26,502 nt of DNA. It comes from Saccoglossus kowalevskii. Taxonomy: Eukaryota; Hemichordata; Enteropneusta; Harrimaniidae. This document shows, one piece after another, positions 1-9,286 of the stretch (position 1 is the stretch's first letter; every line of letters begins with the position of its first letter). The stretch lies in the NCBI RefSeq assembly GCF_000003605.2, contig NW_003130854.1, positions 2,673,138 through 2,699,639 on the forward strand, read 5' to 3'. The position numbers and the translations under genes were made by a program. The notes beneath the pieces are model-generated. The model searched no databases. It saw only the letters and a list, made by a program, of their open reading frames with translations, and was not told the origin of the DNA.

Positions 1-437
1 TTCATTAAAAAGTTTAGGACTAAATTTTCAAAAGCACGGTCTTTGTATAACACTTGGACTTTTTACTACACACTGACGAGTTTTAATAAGAAACTTTGAT
101 TCAGATCTTAAACTACGACTAGGTACATAAAATTCGATTAATTCACATAGATAATTTGGGGCAAAACCATACAAAGATTTATACACTAGTAAAAGTAATT
201 TGAAATTGATTCTTTGTACAACTGGTAACCAATGAAGTTTAATAAAAATGTCTGTAATGTGGTCATATTTTCGAGCACGAGTGACAAGGCGGGCTGCTGC
301 ATTTTGTACACGAATAAGAGGTTTTATCTTAGTTACAGGGAGACCAGACAATAATGAATTACAGCTGTCTAAGCGAGAAGATATGAATGCATGTACCAAC
401 TTTTCAGTATCAGATGTGACATTGGATTTACCGTTTC
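1..437 (-). mobile_element. CR1/L2-like LINE, reverse transcriptase C-terminal remnant
   Basis: An open frame on the minus strand from about 435 down to 28 matches the region just after the catalytic RT core of CR1/L2/jockey-type non-LTR retrotransposons. Diagnostic pieces in order are SRLDSCNSLLSGLP, RVQNAAARLVTRARKYDHIT, LHWLPVVQRINFK and YVPSRSLRS. A TGA codon at 436-438 ends the frame on its upstream side, and the RT catalytic motif and endonuclease are absent from the window. This is the 5'-truncated tail typical of a dead LINE copy. The frame ends in a stop near position 28 and the element's 3' end probably lies off the left edge. It sits downstream, on the same strand, of the duplicated racemase exon 1, so it is likely an insertion in that paralog's first intron. 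The family assignment rests on remembered consensus wording. Confidence 0.8.
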
Positions 438-568
438 ATCTTCAACTTGAAAAAAGTCGTTATGTCCATAACATCACTCGACATTTTTCTACTTTTTCTC
501 ACAACTATCAAACTCGCCAAAAAAATTAGCAATTTTGTATAACTGATCTTGTTTCAAACGAATATATA

Positions 569-869
569 GTTATGTGAGTATCCTAATGCTTCCCTCATGT
601 CAAATGGACATTGCGTATACTTAGTTCTCTATTAAAAGAAGTATTTTTTGAAAATCAAAGACAGAGAATGAGGAATAGGTAGCTTTTTAACCAGTCGACC
701 ATTACACCATGAATTATATACATTTCGTGATCACATCTAATTAAGTCACTATTTTGTTCGTGCTAAAATATTGTATAATGAACACAATATTTTTTCCTAA
801 TTTGTGAAATATTTGTTGGGTGGACACAATGTGCAGTGCATACTAGTAATATTAGAAATACCTTTTACC
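569..869 (+). repeat. Dispersed repeat, copy A (left part)
   Basis: This stretch shares phrases in the same order with 5832-6024: GTTATGTG-GTAT, CCCTCATGTCA, TTTCGTGATCACA, AATTAAGTCAC and CTAGTAATATTAGAAATAC. Copy A is about 100 bp longer in the middle. It holds no coding frame. It is probably a non-autonomous transposon piece with no assignable family. Confidence 0.55.
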
Positions 870-1659
870 TCTTTCCCGTACTGACCTCCGCCTGTCGCGG
901 ATACGTACAGATACATAGTTTACCTTTATTAGTGGCATTTTAAATGTATTTCTTTATTAATTATACTTGCCTTATGTCTTTTTACCTATCATTGAATACG
1001 AGGTAAATTTTCGAAAGAAATTTATTGTGAATTGTCTCATGAACCTCAAATATATGGATTTTTGTCTATATTTCGCCAATGCCAGTGTAATCGACACGGA
1101 TTAATTTATATCCACAATCAGTACACGCATTTTTCTAGACAATTTATGGATATAGTATCCATGCGTTATTCTTGCCTGAGCCACAGTGTGACTACATCCA
1201 GGCTTCTTTTACATTTTTGTAGCCAAATAGAAACCTAGTTAGTAATTTGAAGGAATAATTATTACATTATATTGTTGTATATTAATAACATAATTGTATA
1301 AATAACAAGAACATGTATGTCTATATATATAACATGGATTTATTTTGAATACAAAATCTGACCTGGGAATGTTGTATTTGACAATAACCATACGCAATTG
1401 AGTGTCGTTCTCAGATAGTTTATTATTACATTAACCACATACACTCTCTGTTGATGTTTAGAAAGTGTATATTTTTTTCTTTCAACACAAAGATCAAGGA
1501 TTGTGGTTGAGTTGCTAGAATGATACAGTCTTTATTTGAATCTCTACAAACACTTTTGCTCAAATTTAGCTTTTATTTTGGGCGATTTTATAACAATAAT
1601 GATGTATCAAAATGTATTGAATCCTGACGAAGAGTTAACGGAATCCCCATGTTACGTAC
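870..1659. other. Gene-free AT-rich stretch, presumed paralog intron
   Basis: I see no gene here. The only frames are short, lack family resemblance and contain AT-rich filler. By position it would be intron 1 of the minus-strand racemase paralog whose exon 1 ends at 1660. No match to racemase exon 2 occurs here. In gene 1 the same intron is 3.3 kb, so exon 2 is expected beyond the left edge. Confidence 0.5.
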
Positions 1660-1836
1660 CTTGAATGCCCCAATCTTTTGGAACAGCTCACATTTGAAGT
1701 AAAGATGTCGTCCCCCGGAAAACCTATCCATGGTCCGACACGTCATTACAGGCGTTACATGGGCCGCTGGTTTTATTCGTTCGACAGCTTTTTGCACATC
1801 TTCGTAGCTAATGCAGTATTTATTTTCTTTGGACAT
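1660..1836 (-). CDS. Racemase paralog, first coding exon (partial gene)
   Basis: These 59 codons begin MSKENKYCISYEDVQK and end at GAFK, the same end point as exon 1 of the plus-strand racemase. They end in a perfect donor, AAG|GTACGT, in phase 0. Only four residues differ from the plus-strand copy (G3K, K5N, S33C, Q34R), and I count 13 nucleotide differences in 177. The last 73 bases are identical. The intron sequences diverge at once after the donor. The C-terminal lysine is the PLP Schiff-base lysine of the serine/aspartate racemase family. The orientation is opposite to gene 1, giving two exon 1 copies head to head about 7.3 kb apart. The rest of the paralog would lie left of position 1. 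It could be a live paralog or an isolated duplicated exon; the intact frame and donor favour a live gene. Serine versus aspartate specificity cannot be told because the loop exon is not present. Confidence 0.75.
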
Positions 1837-1950
1837 AGTGGCAACAGAAATACGTCGAATTTGGCAACCTCTGGATCGTGTGAGTTGTGTGTATACGTGA
1901 TCACATAAATCGCCCAATGGCCCCGATAATATGCAAATTGTGGATTTCAT
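1837..1950 (-). other. In-frame 38-codon leader upstream of paralog exon 1
   Basis: An in-frame ATG at 1950 opens 38 codons that run without a stop into the presumed start at 1836. The plus-strand copy has an ATG at exactly the same offset (8996, 114 bases upstream). The last 34 leader codons align to that copy without an indel, although many codons differ. It could be a 5' UTR that happens to be open, or an N-terminal extension. Confidence 0.4.
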
Positions 1951-3570
1951 ATCACTCTGTTCGCCCACCTATATAAATTTCATGGTATAATATAGGAAAG
2001 ACGCTGTAAAAACTACTAGAATAGAGTTTAAAAAATAATTGTGTTGCATAAGTTTCCTTTGCTTCAATATACATTTTTGACCAAATTAGGAAGTATATTG
2101 CATTATTTGAAATAATGTTTTGCACTATGGTTAACGAGTTATAAACCATAGTAAATTACAACTGAAGAAAAATATTACAAAAAAACAACACTGTTGATGA
2201 GTAAATTTCATGTGTGAATTTCACTGAATTACACAAACTAACTTAAAATGTCAAAATTATATTGCTACATTCTTTTTGCCGATTCTAACGTCGTTTTAGG
2301 GATCACGAAATCATTTACAAAAGCTGTAAAGGAATTGCTTCTGTACAAACAATATAATTCAGCCAATTCTATATGAAATAAAACGGGTGGGTAGTTTTCA
2401 AAAGAATAATGACAAATTCATATTCTGAATGAGTATGGACAATAGGGAATGATATTATCACGAAATAAGCGCATCCGATAGCTGATTATTACGCAAAGTA
2501 ATACAGTATCAAGTATAAATTTAAAGCAATTGGGCGATTGATTGAAAAGAAGTTAAACAAGTATGTAATTGTTTAAAGACGGTGGACGAACGAATGGACA
2601 GACAATCTCTTATAAGACAATGCATGATGAAATAAATTGGAATCGCAGCTAACTAACCAATATGCTTACCTGTATTAAGTTAAAAGTATAATAACAATGT
2701 GATCTACGTGAAAACACAAGTGGAGTTTGGTTCAACAGTCTCTGCTAGAAAATTTAGAGTGATATAAATTATGATGCTAACGGAAAGAAGGACGAAGTAC
2801 ACCTCTTGTCCAGAATTAGACAATAGCGATATAGTGACACGATTAACTCGCATGAGAGAACATTTATTTTTTACCATGAACGAAAATAACAATTATACAT
2901 TTTTATAACTTTGTTATTAATATCTGAACATTTTTATGCTTTGTTATTTTATTTCCTGTTATGGCTTTCAATGTTTTTAATATTCATTATTTTATTTTAT
3001 TTTATTTTATTTGATATGCACATTTAAATATCATTTACAAAAACATTGTTGTGTCTGTAAATTATTAATTACTACAGCTAGAAAATAGAGAAAAATGCTA
3101 TGCAAAGAAAATATTAAATATTGTTACAGTATTGATTGTATATCTATGGGGATAAACAATGATGCAGAGAATCGTCGCCAACCTACCTGTTGAATTATGT
3201 GTGATTTAACATATATTCCCTGTGAAGATTATCAAAATATGTTTTGCTATGTATGATTGTAGTCGCTGATGCCTTTTTGCCATCGTATTTTTTGCCGTAT
3301 TGTTCATGTTTGAGAATATTGTACCTTCTGAATCTTTGCAGATTCGGGCTAATGTAAAGTGGTGCACCTGACTTTCAATGTATTATGTGGTTCGACCAAA
3401 CCACTTTATCAATTCATCTTAAATTTATAGTTTATGTCTGAAGTTTATATCATCTAATTGTCACATTACCGTAAATTCTCAAAAATCTACCACGAATAGT
3501 CTAATCGGGAAATTATAAAAAAGCGGAAATAATATTTTTTTAACATTTATTTTTAATATATTTTTTTTTA
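1951..3570. other. Gene-free AT-rich intergenic sequence
   Basis: No coding frame of recognisable kind is present. The contents are AT-rich sequence, a short pentanucleotide array near 3.0 kb and an A/T-rich lead-in to repeat copy C. By position the part just right of 1950 should hold the promoter of the minus-strand paralog, but I recognise no convincing motif set there. Confidence 0.5.
2989..3012. repeat. (ATTTT)n pentanucleotide microsatellite
   Basis: About five head-to-tail ATTTT units can be read directly, embedded in wider T/A-rich sequence. Confidence 0.8.
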
Positions 3571-3876
3571 ATAATACAAGTTTTTGTTGTAGCATCATTG
3601 AGACATGTACTCCCAATATTACTTATAAAACATACATATTTTTCAACCAATATTGCCAAAACATTAGGGGGTTTTGTAATGCTGTTTGCATTATTTAATT
3701 TTCACTTGTCAATTGCTTTCTGTTATATTAATGAAGCTGGTTTGTTGATTTTAAGATAACAGAAGCTCTCGTTTATCAGTCGTCAACGAGGAAATGACAA
3801 ATCTACTGATTTGTACAGAATAATTGGCTGCTATTATTAGTACAGTGATAACTTTTTCTTCACTTGACACACTATT
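3571..3876 (+). repeat. Dispersed repeat, copy C (right part)
   Basis: It shares long near-identical stretches with 6065-6820: the TTGTTGTAGCATCATTGAGAC block, the AACCAATATTGCCAAAACATTA block, and a run of over 100 bases from GCTGGTTTGTTGATTTTAAG to CTTCACTTGACAC with few changes. Copy B carries about 400 bp more between the first and second blocks. It has no coding content. Confidence 0.75.
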
Positions 3877-4239
3877 TTACAATTTAAAATTATTGTAGCT
3901 TGTTGGTCACATGTACTTTCAATGGCCTTCACCATCCCGTTCTGTTGTATCCATCTCTTTCTTGATAAAACATTCCAGTGTTGCCAATAACGACGATATT
4001 TGATATATTTATTGTATTTTTATTAGTGTAAATTCAATAGACGTGTGTAATCTGAGCCCGTTTATATATAGACTGTGACGTTCAAACTAGAATTTAAAAA
4101 TATCCATGTATGTGTGGTATTGTGTTTAAATAGTTACATTAGTTGGACAGCTGAATAGCAATAGTGAGATAATCAAAAGTTTTGAAATAAGTTGGTATCG
4201 TACATTTGCAGTTATTGTCCCGTTTGCTTGAGCGAGGTT

Positions 4240-5257
4240 GATCCTGAAATTGCTCAGTTTAGAAAAGTGAAGGGTGAACTGTCGATTGCAAAAGAAGTAA
4301 TACTGAGAGGGTAACGTCCCACACGCATTACAGCAACGTACAATCAAATTACCATATAGTGGACATCAAGGAGTAGTGAAGACAAAGAGATTACTTAGAA
4401 AACCATTATGGTTCCCTGTGATAGACCGTATGGTAGATGAACTGATAGCTAAACGTGTTCCATGTCAAGCAGCAAATCATATAATGAGCCGTTAAAAATA
4501 ACCACACTACCTAGTGGTCTGTGGAAGAATGTTTAAATGGATAAAAGTCCACCATTTAATGGACATGATTTCAGCAAGTTTGCTAATCACTTGAGACTTC
4601 ATCCCCAGAAAGTGACACCACTGTGCCCAAGAGCAAATGGTGAATCAGAGAGAGCAATGAGAACTGTTGAAAAGACAGTGCGTGCCTTACTTGAAGGCAA
4701 TAATTGGCATAAGGAAATATTCGATTTTTTACATCAATAACGTGCTACATCACACTCCATAACTGATAAATCTCCAGCAGACTAGCTGAATGAAAACTAA
4801 GAACCATAATTCCAGAAATACAACACCAGCAATACAAACCTACAATCCAAAGATGCAATAAAGAAACAGATTATGAAAGAGTACGCTGATCAAAGAAATC
4901 ATGCAAAATCGTCAGACATTCAAATAGGAGATCGTGTACTAATCAAACAAAGAAAACAAAATAAGAAGTCTGGACCATTTAAGCGAGAGCCATATTAAGT
5001 CGAGCAACAGAAGGGGACAATGATAACTGCTCGTCGAGGAAATCATAAAGTCACACGCAATAGCTCTTATTTCAGGAAACTGAAATTCAGCGAGGGAGTT
5101 ATTCCAGGTGAATAGGAATTAGAAGAGATGGAAGAAAAAGAATTTAATTCTTCAGATGTTGAAAATGTGCCATCACACCGGACATACAACCACAATCAAT
5201 ACGAAATCAACCAGATTAAGGCGTGAACCGGAATACCTCAAAGACTTCATAACATAA
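4240..5257 (+). mobile_element. Decayed Ty3/gypsy pol remnant (integrase)
   Basis: Conceptual reading with several stops gives the tail of a gypsy-type pol. First comes DPEIAQFRKVKGELSIAKEV-ILRG. The integrase zinc-binding region follows, with HQGVVKTKRLLRK, PLWFPVIDRMVDEL and PCQAA, then EPLKITTLPSGLWKNV. The frame then jumps straight to DKSPPFNGHDFSKFA and KVTPLCPRANGESERAMRT. Most of the DDE catalytic core, including the first two acidic residues, is therefore deleted between about 4530 and 4540. Downstream are IQIGDRVLIKQRKQNKKSGPF and a C-terminal STRLRREPEYLKDFI before a stop at 5257. Stops in 4310-4500, 4738 and 4784-4812 confirm it is dead. Gag, protease, RT and a 5' LTR are not visible. 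Stretches are described as seen; no repaired frame is proposed. Confidence 0.85.
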
Positions 5258-5475
5258 ACAATAACAATGAGATCATTGACCGGGTTGATACCTTCCTTCT
5301 CTCATCGTTACTACTGCAATGAATATTTGTGAGATACCTATGTTTATGAACTGATATTATAACCTGTGCAAAGCAAGTTAAAAGCTATCATATAGATTAT
5401 ACCAGAATTATACAAACTTTGCAATATGTTTTATTTATTAACATTCATGGATTGAATATCTAAAGAGGAGATGGA

Positions 5476-5655
5476 TGTAATGTCCAGTATATACATTTGT
5501 ATCCATGTAATTGTTATTTGTGTAGTGCTCTCTTACAGGCAATATGTAAGGAAGAGTTTACAATATGGCTGCCATGTTCATGAATAAATGAAGCTAAAGT
5601 TTGTGTTCCTAGCATTGTACAGATTTCTGTTTCACGGTCTTACGGTAAAAAGTAC
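5476..5655 (+). repeat. Probable 3' LTR of the gypsy remnant
   Basis: A purine-rich tract (AAAGAGGAGATGGA, 5462-5475) lies about 200 bp after the pol stop. It is followed by TGTAATGTCC, the usual TG start of an LTR. An AATAAA-type signal lies inside (AATAAATGAAG, near 5584). The right border is a guess at an ACA end near 5655. No second LTR is available for comparison. Confidence 0.4.
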
Positions 5656-5831
5656 ATGTAAACAGTACACAGTGAATGGGTTACAATAACCATGCACAGT
5701 GGAGAAATGAAACAAACGAACGAAGCATATGCAAATGAAAAGTATGCAAATGAATAAATAACAATTTTGAGCTGCTTACAAAATACAACCATTACTCGAT
5801 ATTTTAGTGTTGAATGACCGTTTTGTATTTT

Positions 5832-6820
5832 GTTATGTGGGTATCTCCCTCATGTCATACGATTTGGTAGAAACACTGCATATAATCGCTTCTCATGTAG
5901 AAGAAGTATATTCTGAATTGTCATGGACACCCTGGAATGTATACCTTTCGTGATCACACCAAATTAAGTCACAATAGGACACAATACTTGTTTTCGTCTA
6001 GTAATATTAGAAATACATTTTACTTATTGCCAAAAAAACAGAAATAATATATTTCAATTCCATCCGGGGTCTTTGTTGTAACATCATTGAGACAGGTACT
6101 CCTAATATCACTAATGAAAACATACCCCGTCACGCCATATTTTATTTAGGATGGCATATGATGCATACAAATCTTTTTCTTCTGAACCACTACGTTTATC
6201 TGAAATGCGGAAGGTATGTAGAAAGCCATTTGGATTTGCTAGTCATTTTATACTTAGTTATGTTGTTCAGACTCCATCTTGGATTTTTGAAAAAAAAGTA
6301 CTCTATATCTAATACTTTCGTGGGTATCAGAAATCTAAAATATGTAGAAATTTTGACGATCCTCAGACATTTATCAACATATTGCATTTTTCGAAAAAAA
6401 ACCTAAAATCATTTTTGTTCTCGGAACCACTTGCTTATTTTTTTCGGAAGTTTGGTTGTGGGTTATCATGTGGAGAAACCTATTGCAATTGGTCAAATTG
6501 TTAGGCCGCCATGAATTGAATACATTCACCATCAATTATCAGACATCTTGGATTTGTGCAAAAAATTATAAAGAAACCAATATTGCCAAAACATTAAGAG
6601 ACTTTGTAATGCTGTTTGCAATTTTAATTATAAATAAGTTTTTTGGGGGGTTTTCAAATAACTTCTGTTAAATTAATATAGCTGGTTTGTTGATTTTAAG
6701 ATAAAAGATGCTCTCGCCTATCAGTCGTCAACGAGGAAATGACAAATCTACTGATTTGTACAGAATAATTGGCTGCTATTATTAGTACTTCGATAACTTT
6801 TTCTTCACTTGACACGCTAT
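5832..6820 (+). repeat. Dispersed repeat, copy B (composite, both parts)
   Basis: Its left 190 bp match copy A (569-869). Its 6065-6125 and 6575-6820 blocks match copy C (3571-3876) in the same order and orientation. It is the only copy in the window joining both halves, with about 440 bp between the two C-matching blocks. Short frames inside it have no family resemblance and are not called as genes. Confidence 0.65.
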
Positions 6821-8198
6821 CATTAAATCATTAATAATACGAGTAAATACCTAACATTTTCTTTTGAAAATTTCATGATTTTTGTCGAAACTGTCGCCAT
6901 TCACGAGAATGAGACATTTTAGTTTTCTCTCATAAGAAATTCGGCCGTTCATTGCTATTTTCAGAAAGCCATTTTTTTTCTTTTTCAACTTGCTAATTTG
7001 ATATGCTGTTTCATTCGCTTTTGGTGAAGATATCATGATTTATATTTCAGTCAGTTTGACAGTGGTTGTCATGACATATACTGATAAAGGTTAATGACAA
7101 GACCAGATGGCGAGCTGGTCGAAATCAACCAAAAACATCTTATGACTCTGCAGTTTTTAAGATACAAGACAGTAGCTGTAATTCTAAACCAATGTTGTTT
7201 GCGAGTTTAAAAAAAGGTAGTATCTTGGTGGAATGTTAGTGCGAGATTATTACCCCATCAATATTAGTTAGTGTTGACAATGTATAGAAATGTTTTCTCT
7301 AGACAGCTTGACGAGTAATTAATTGATTATGATGTGTAGAACTTTCATGTGATTGGTTGTTTGTTGGAAGGAAAGGCCTTGGAGTCTCTTATACTGATTG
7401 TAATTGGTTAAGGGGTGACAAGAAATAAAGATGGATTTAATGCTGTCTCGGGTGAAAACCAGGGACTTGGCAGAGAATCGTTTTGGGAACATGAACGAAG
7501 CTTGTGTGTGTCTTTTGTTAGCCTAGCGTGGAAACGACCGAACCCCGGTTACCTAAGTGAAAGGTTTTTAACCATCAAAAATACCTATCACAAAGATAAC
7601 GACTTTTAATTCCAATGATAATGACCAATGGGGTGTATGAATAATATAAAATAAGCAATATGTTTTTCTATTTTTCTAACATAAATAAAGGACGAACGTG
7701 TTCGGTGTGAAACTCTGGTGAAAGGCTGGTAGTAAAAATATGCCTAAAACTGCATATGCTAGTTGTCCACATGTCAACTGCGTAGACCCACTCCTTCGTT
7801 TGCGCAATAGCTATATAACCAAATCCTGTACGGATCAATTACAGAAAAAAATCCGTCTGCCTAATTCCCAGGGAAAAAATATTACACATAGAAGAAATTA
7901 AAAAAAATACAGTGAATTAATCATTGAAAAAATAGAAAAATTTAAGTGAAGGGACAAAATGCAGTTGTTCTGCCTTCGCACCAATGTTTCTAATGGTCCA
8001 CCCCTCACAGTTCGCAACATGTGGACAAGAAGGTAACCCATGTCTAACGCTATGTAATTGTTAAAGGGTGGTGGTCGTCGCGCCGCGTCCTGTTCGATGT
8101 GGGACTCATGGCGACGTACAAACGCGTGTAAAATACACTGTTTGTTTATATGAAATTCGAACACGCGCTGTGCAAAGACCACCGCCCTTTAAATGTAA
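6821..8198. other. Gene-free stretch upstream of racemase gene 1
   Basis: Several short frames exist, for example a 64-codon frame at 7415-7609. None shows domain structure, splice context or composition unlike its surroundings. A more CpG-rich patch occurs around 8040-8115 in otherwise AT-rich sequence. I see nothing else to name. Confidence 0.4.
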
Positions 8199-8246
8199 TG
8201 ACGTCACCAATATCGTTGTTTATTTATCTGTATATTTTATATAAAA
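8199..8246 (+). promoter_or_regulatory. CRE-CCAAT-TATA cluster, candidate promoter
   Basis: A full palindromic cAMP-response element TGACGTCA (8199-8206) is followed at once by CCAAT (8207-8211), and TATATAAAA lies at 8238-8246. The order and spacing resemble a compact promoter, placed about 0.75 kb before the open leader of gene 1. A single exon from there would need an unusually long leader or an untranslated upstream exon. In AT-rich DNA the TATA string alone means little; the intact CRE is the informative part. Confidence 0.3.
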
Positions 8247-8713
8247 TAACAAGTAATTGACAGTTTGATCTTGTAATTATGTAATGACCACACGGTTTTA
8301 CATTACATCGCAGTAACGTAATTCTAACCTCCTCAGCGTAAAACAAATGACCTTTAAACCTACCAAGTTCATTCATGTTGAAAACACATACAACCTTTGA
8401 CACAAACGTCTGCGGCGTCTCTGTAAACAACACTCCAATCACATGAATGACTCCACTAGTCTACTATGAGTTGTAAAGTGTACACCTGAACGTTCACAAG
8501 GTAAGGGAGTAATTTCAGGGAGCCGTTCAGTGATACGGCGCGATGCTTGGATTACAACAGTTCTCATTTGACCTTGCGAGCAATTCACACTCGGTACCCC
8601 TGTGACTCAGCGTCACATACTTTCTGCCGTCACACGTACAAGCCTATTATTCTTATAGTAGATAACAATGACATATGTATAAATCATATTAGCTACTATT
8701 GTTAAGGCTTTGC

Positions 8714-8731
8714 AAAAAAAAAAAAAAAAAA
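8714..8731 (+). repeat. A18 homopolymer
   Basis: Eighteen consecutive A are read directly. It could be the tail of an old retroposed copy, but no target duplication is evident. Confidence 0.8.
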
Positions 8732-8995
8732 CGTCCATGCCAGGCACACGGTTATACTGCGTGGTATGTATAATTTATATTCTTTGTTGGCAAAGGTGGA
8801 ATCGTATCTGTCTGTGTTTTGGTGGTATTTATCACAAAATTTATTCATTTGTTATATATTTATTTGTTACATTTTTTGTTTCATTCACAATTAAATATAA
8901 ACGAATATGTGTAACACGGACGCGTCTCGTACTATCATAATGGTATATTATAGAAGCCATTTATTTTACGATTGGTAGGCGATCCTGAAGGTCAA

Positions 8996-9109
8996 ATGTC
9001 ACACGTAATTTGCATATCATCGAGGCCATTACTGGGGTTACGTGGTGACGTCTGCACGAAACTTGTACGGTCCAGATTTTGCCAAATTCGACGTATTTTC
9101 GTTGCCACT
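8996..9109 (+). other. In-frame 38-codon leader of racemase gene 1
   Basis: An ATG at 8996 opens 38 codons that read straight into the conserved start at 9110. The peptide is strongly basic with one acidic residue, including VRSRFCQIRRIFVAT, so it resembles a mitochondrial presequence. The duplicate exon at 1660-1950 has an ATG at the same offset and no indel over the last 34 leader codons. Family members normally start near the MSGEKKYC position, so translation from 9110 is the default and this leader may be 5' UTR. Confidence 0.4.
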
Positions 9110-9286
9110 ATGTCTGGGGAAAAGAAATACTGCATTAGCTACGAAGATGTGCAAAAAGCTGTCGAACGAATAAAGCCGGCGGCTCATGTAACGCCGGTAA
9201 TGACGAGCCAAACCATGGATAGGTTTTCCGGGGGACGACATCTTTACTTCAAATGTGAGCTGTTCCAAAAGATTGGGGCATTCAAG
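9110..9286 (+). CDS. Racemase exon 1 (residues 1-59)
   Basis: The exon runs from ATG to AAG|GTATGT. It carries the N-terminal helix and the strand ending in the PLP lysine K59, the last codon before the intron. This exon alone has a duplicate in the window (1660-1836, minus strand). Confidence 0.92.

Noticed and set aside
1660-1836. Processed retrocopy of the racemase
   Set aside because: The copy stops exactly at exon 1 with a functional-looking donor and intronic sequence after it. A retrocopy would continue into exon 2 sequence.
4126-4347. 73-codon minus-strand frame
   Set aside because: It is antisense to the gypsy pol remnant.
7415-7609. 64-codon plus-strand frame as a small gene
   Set aside because: It has no family resemblance, signal peptide, repeats or splice context, and frames of this length are expected by chance.
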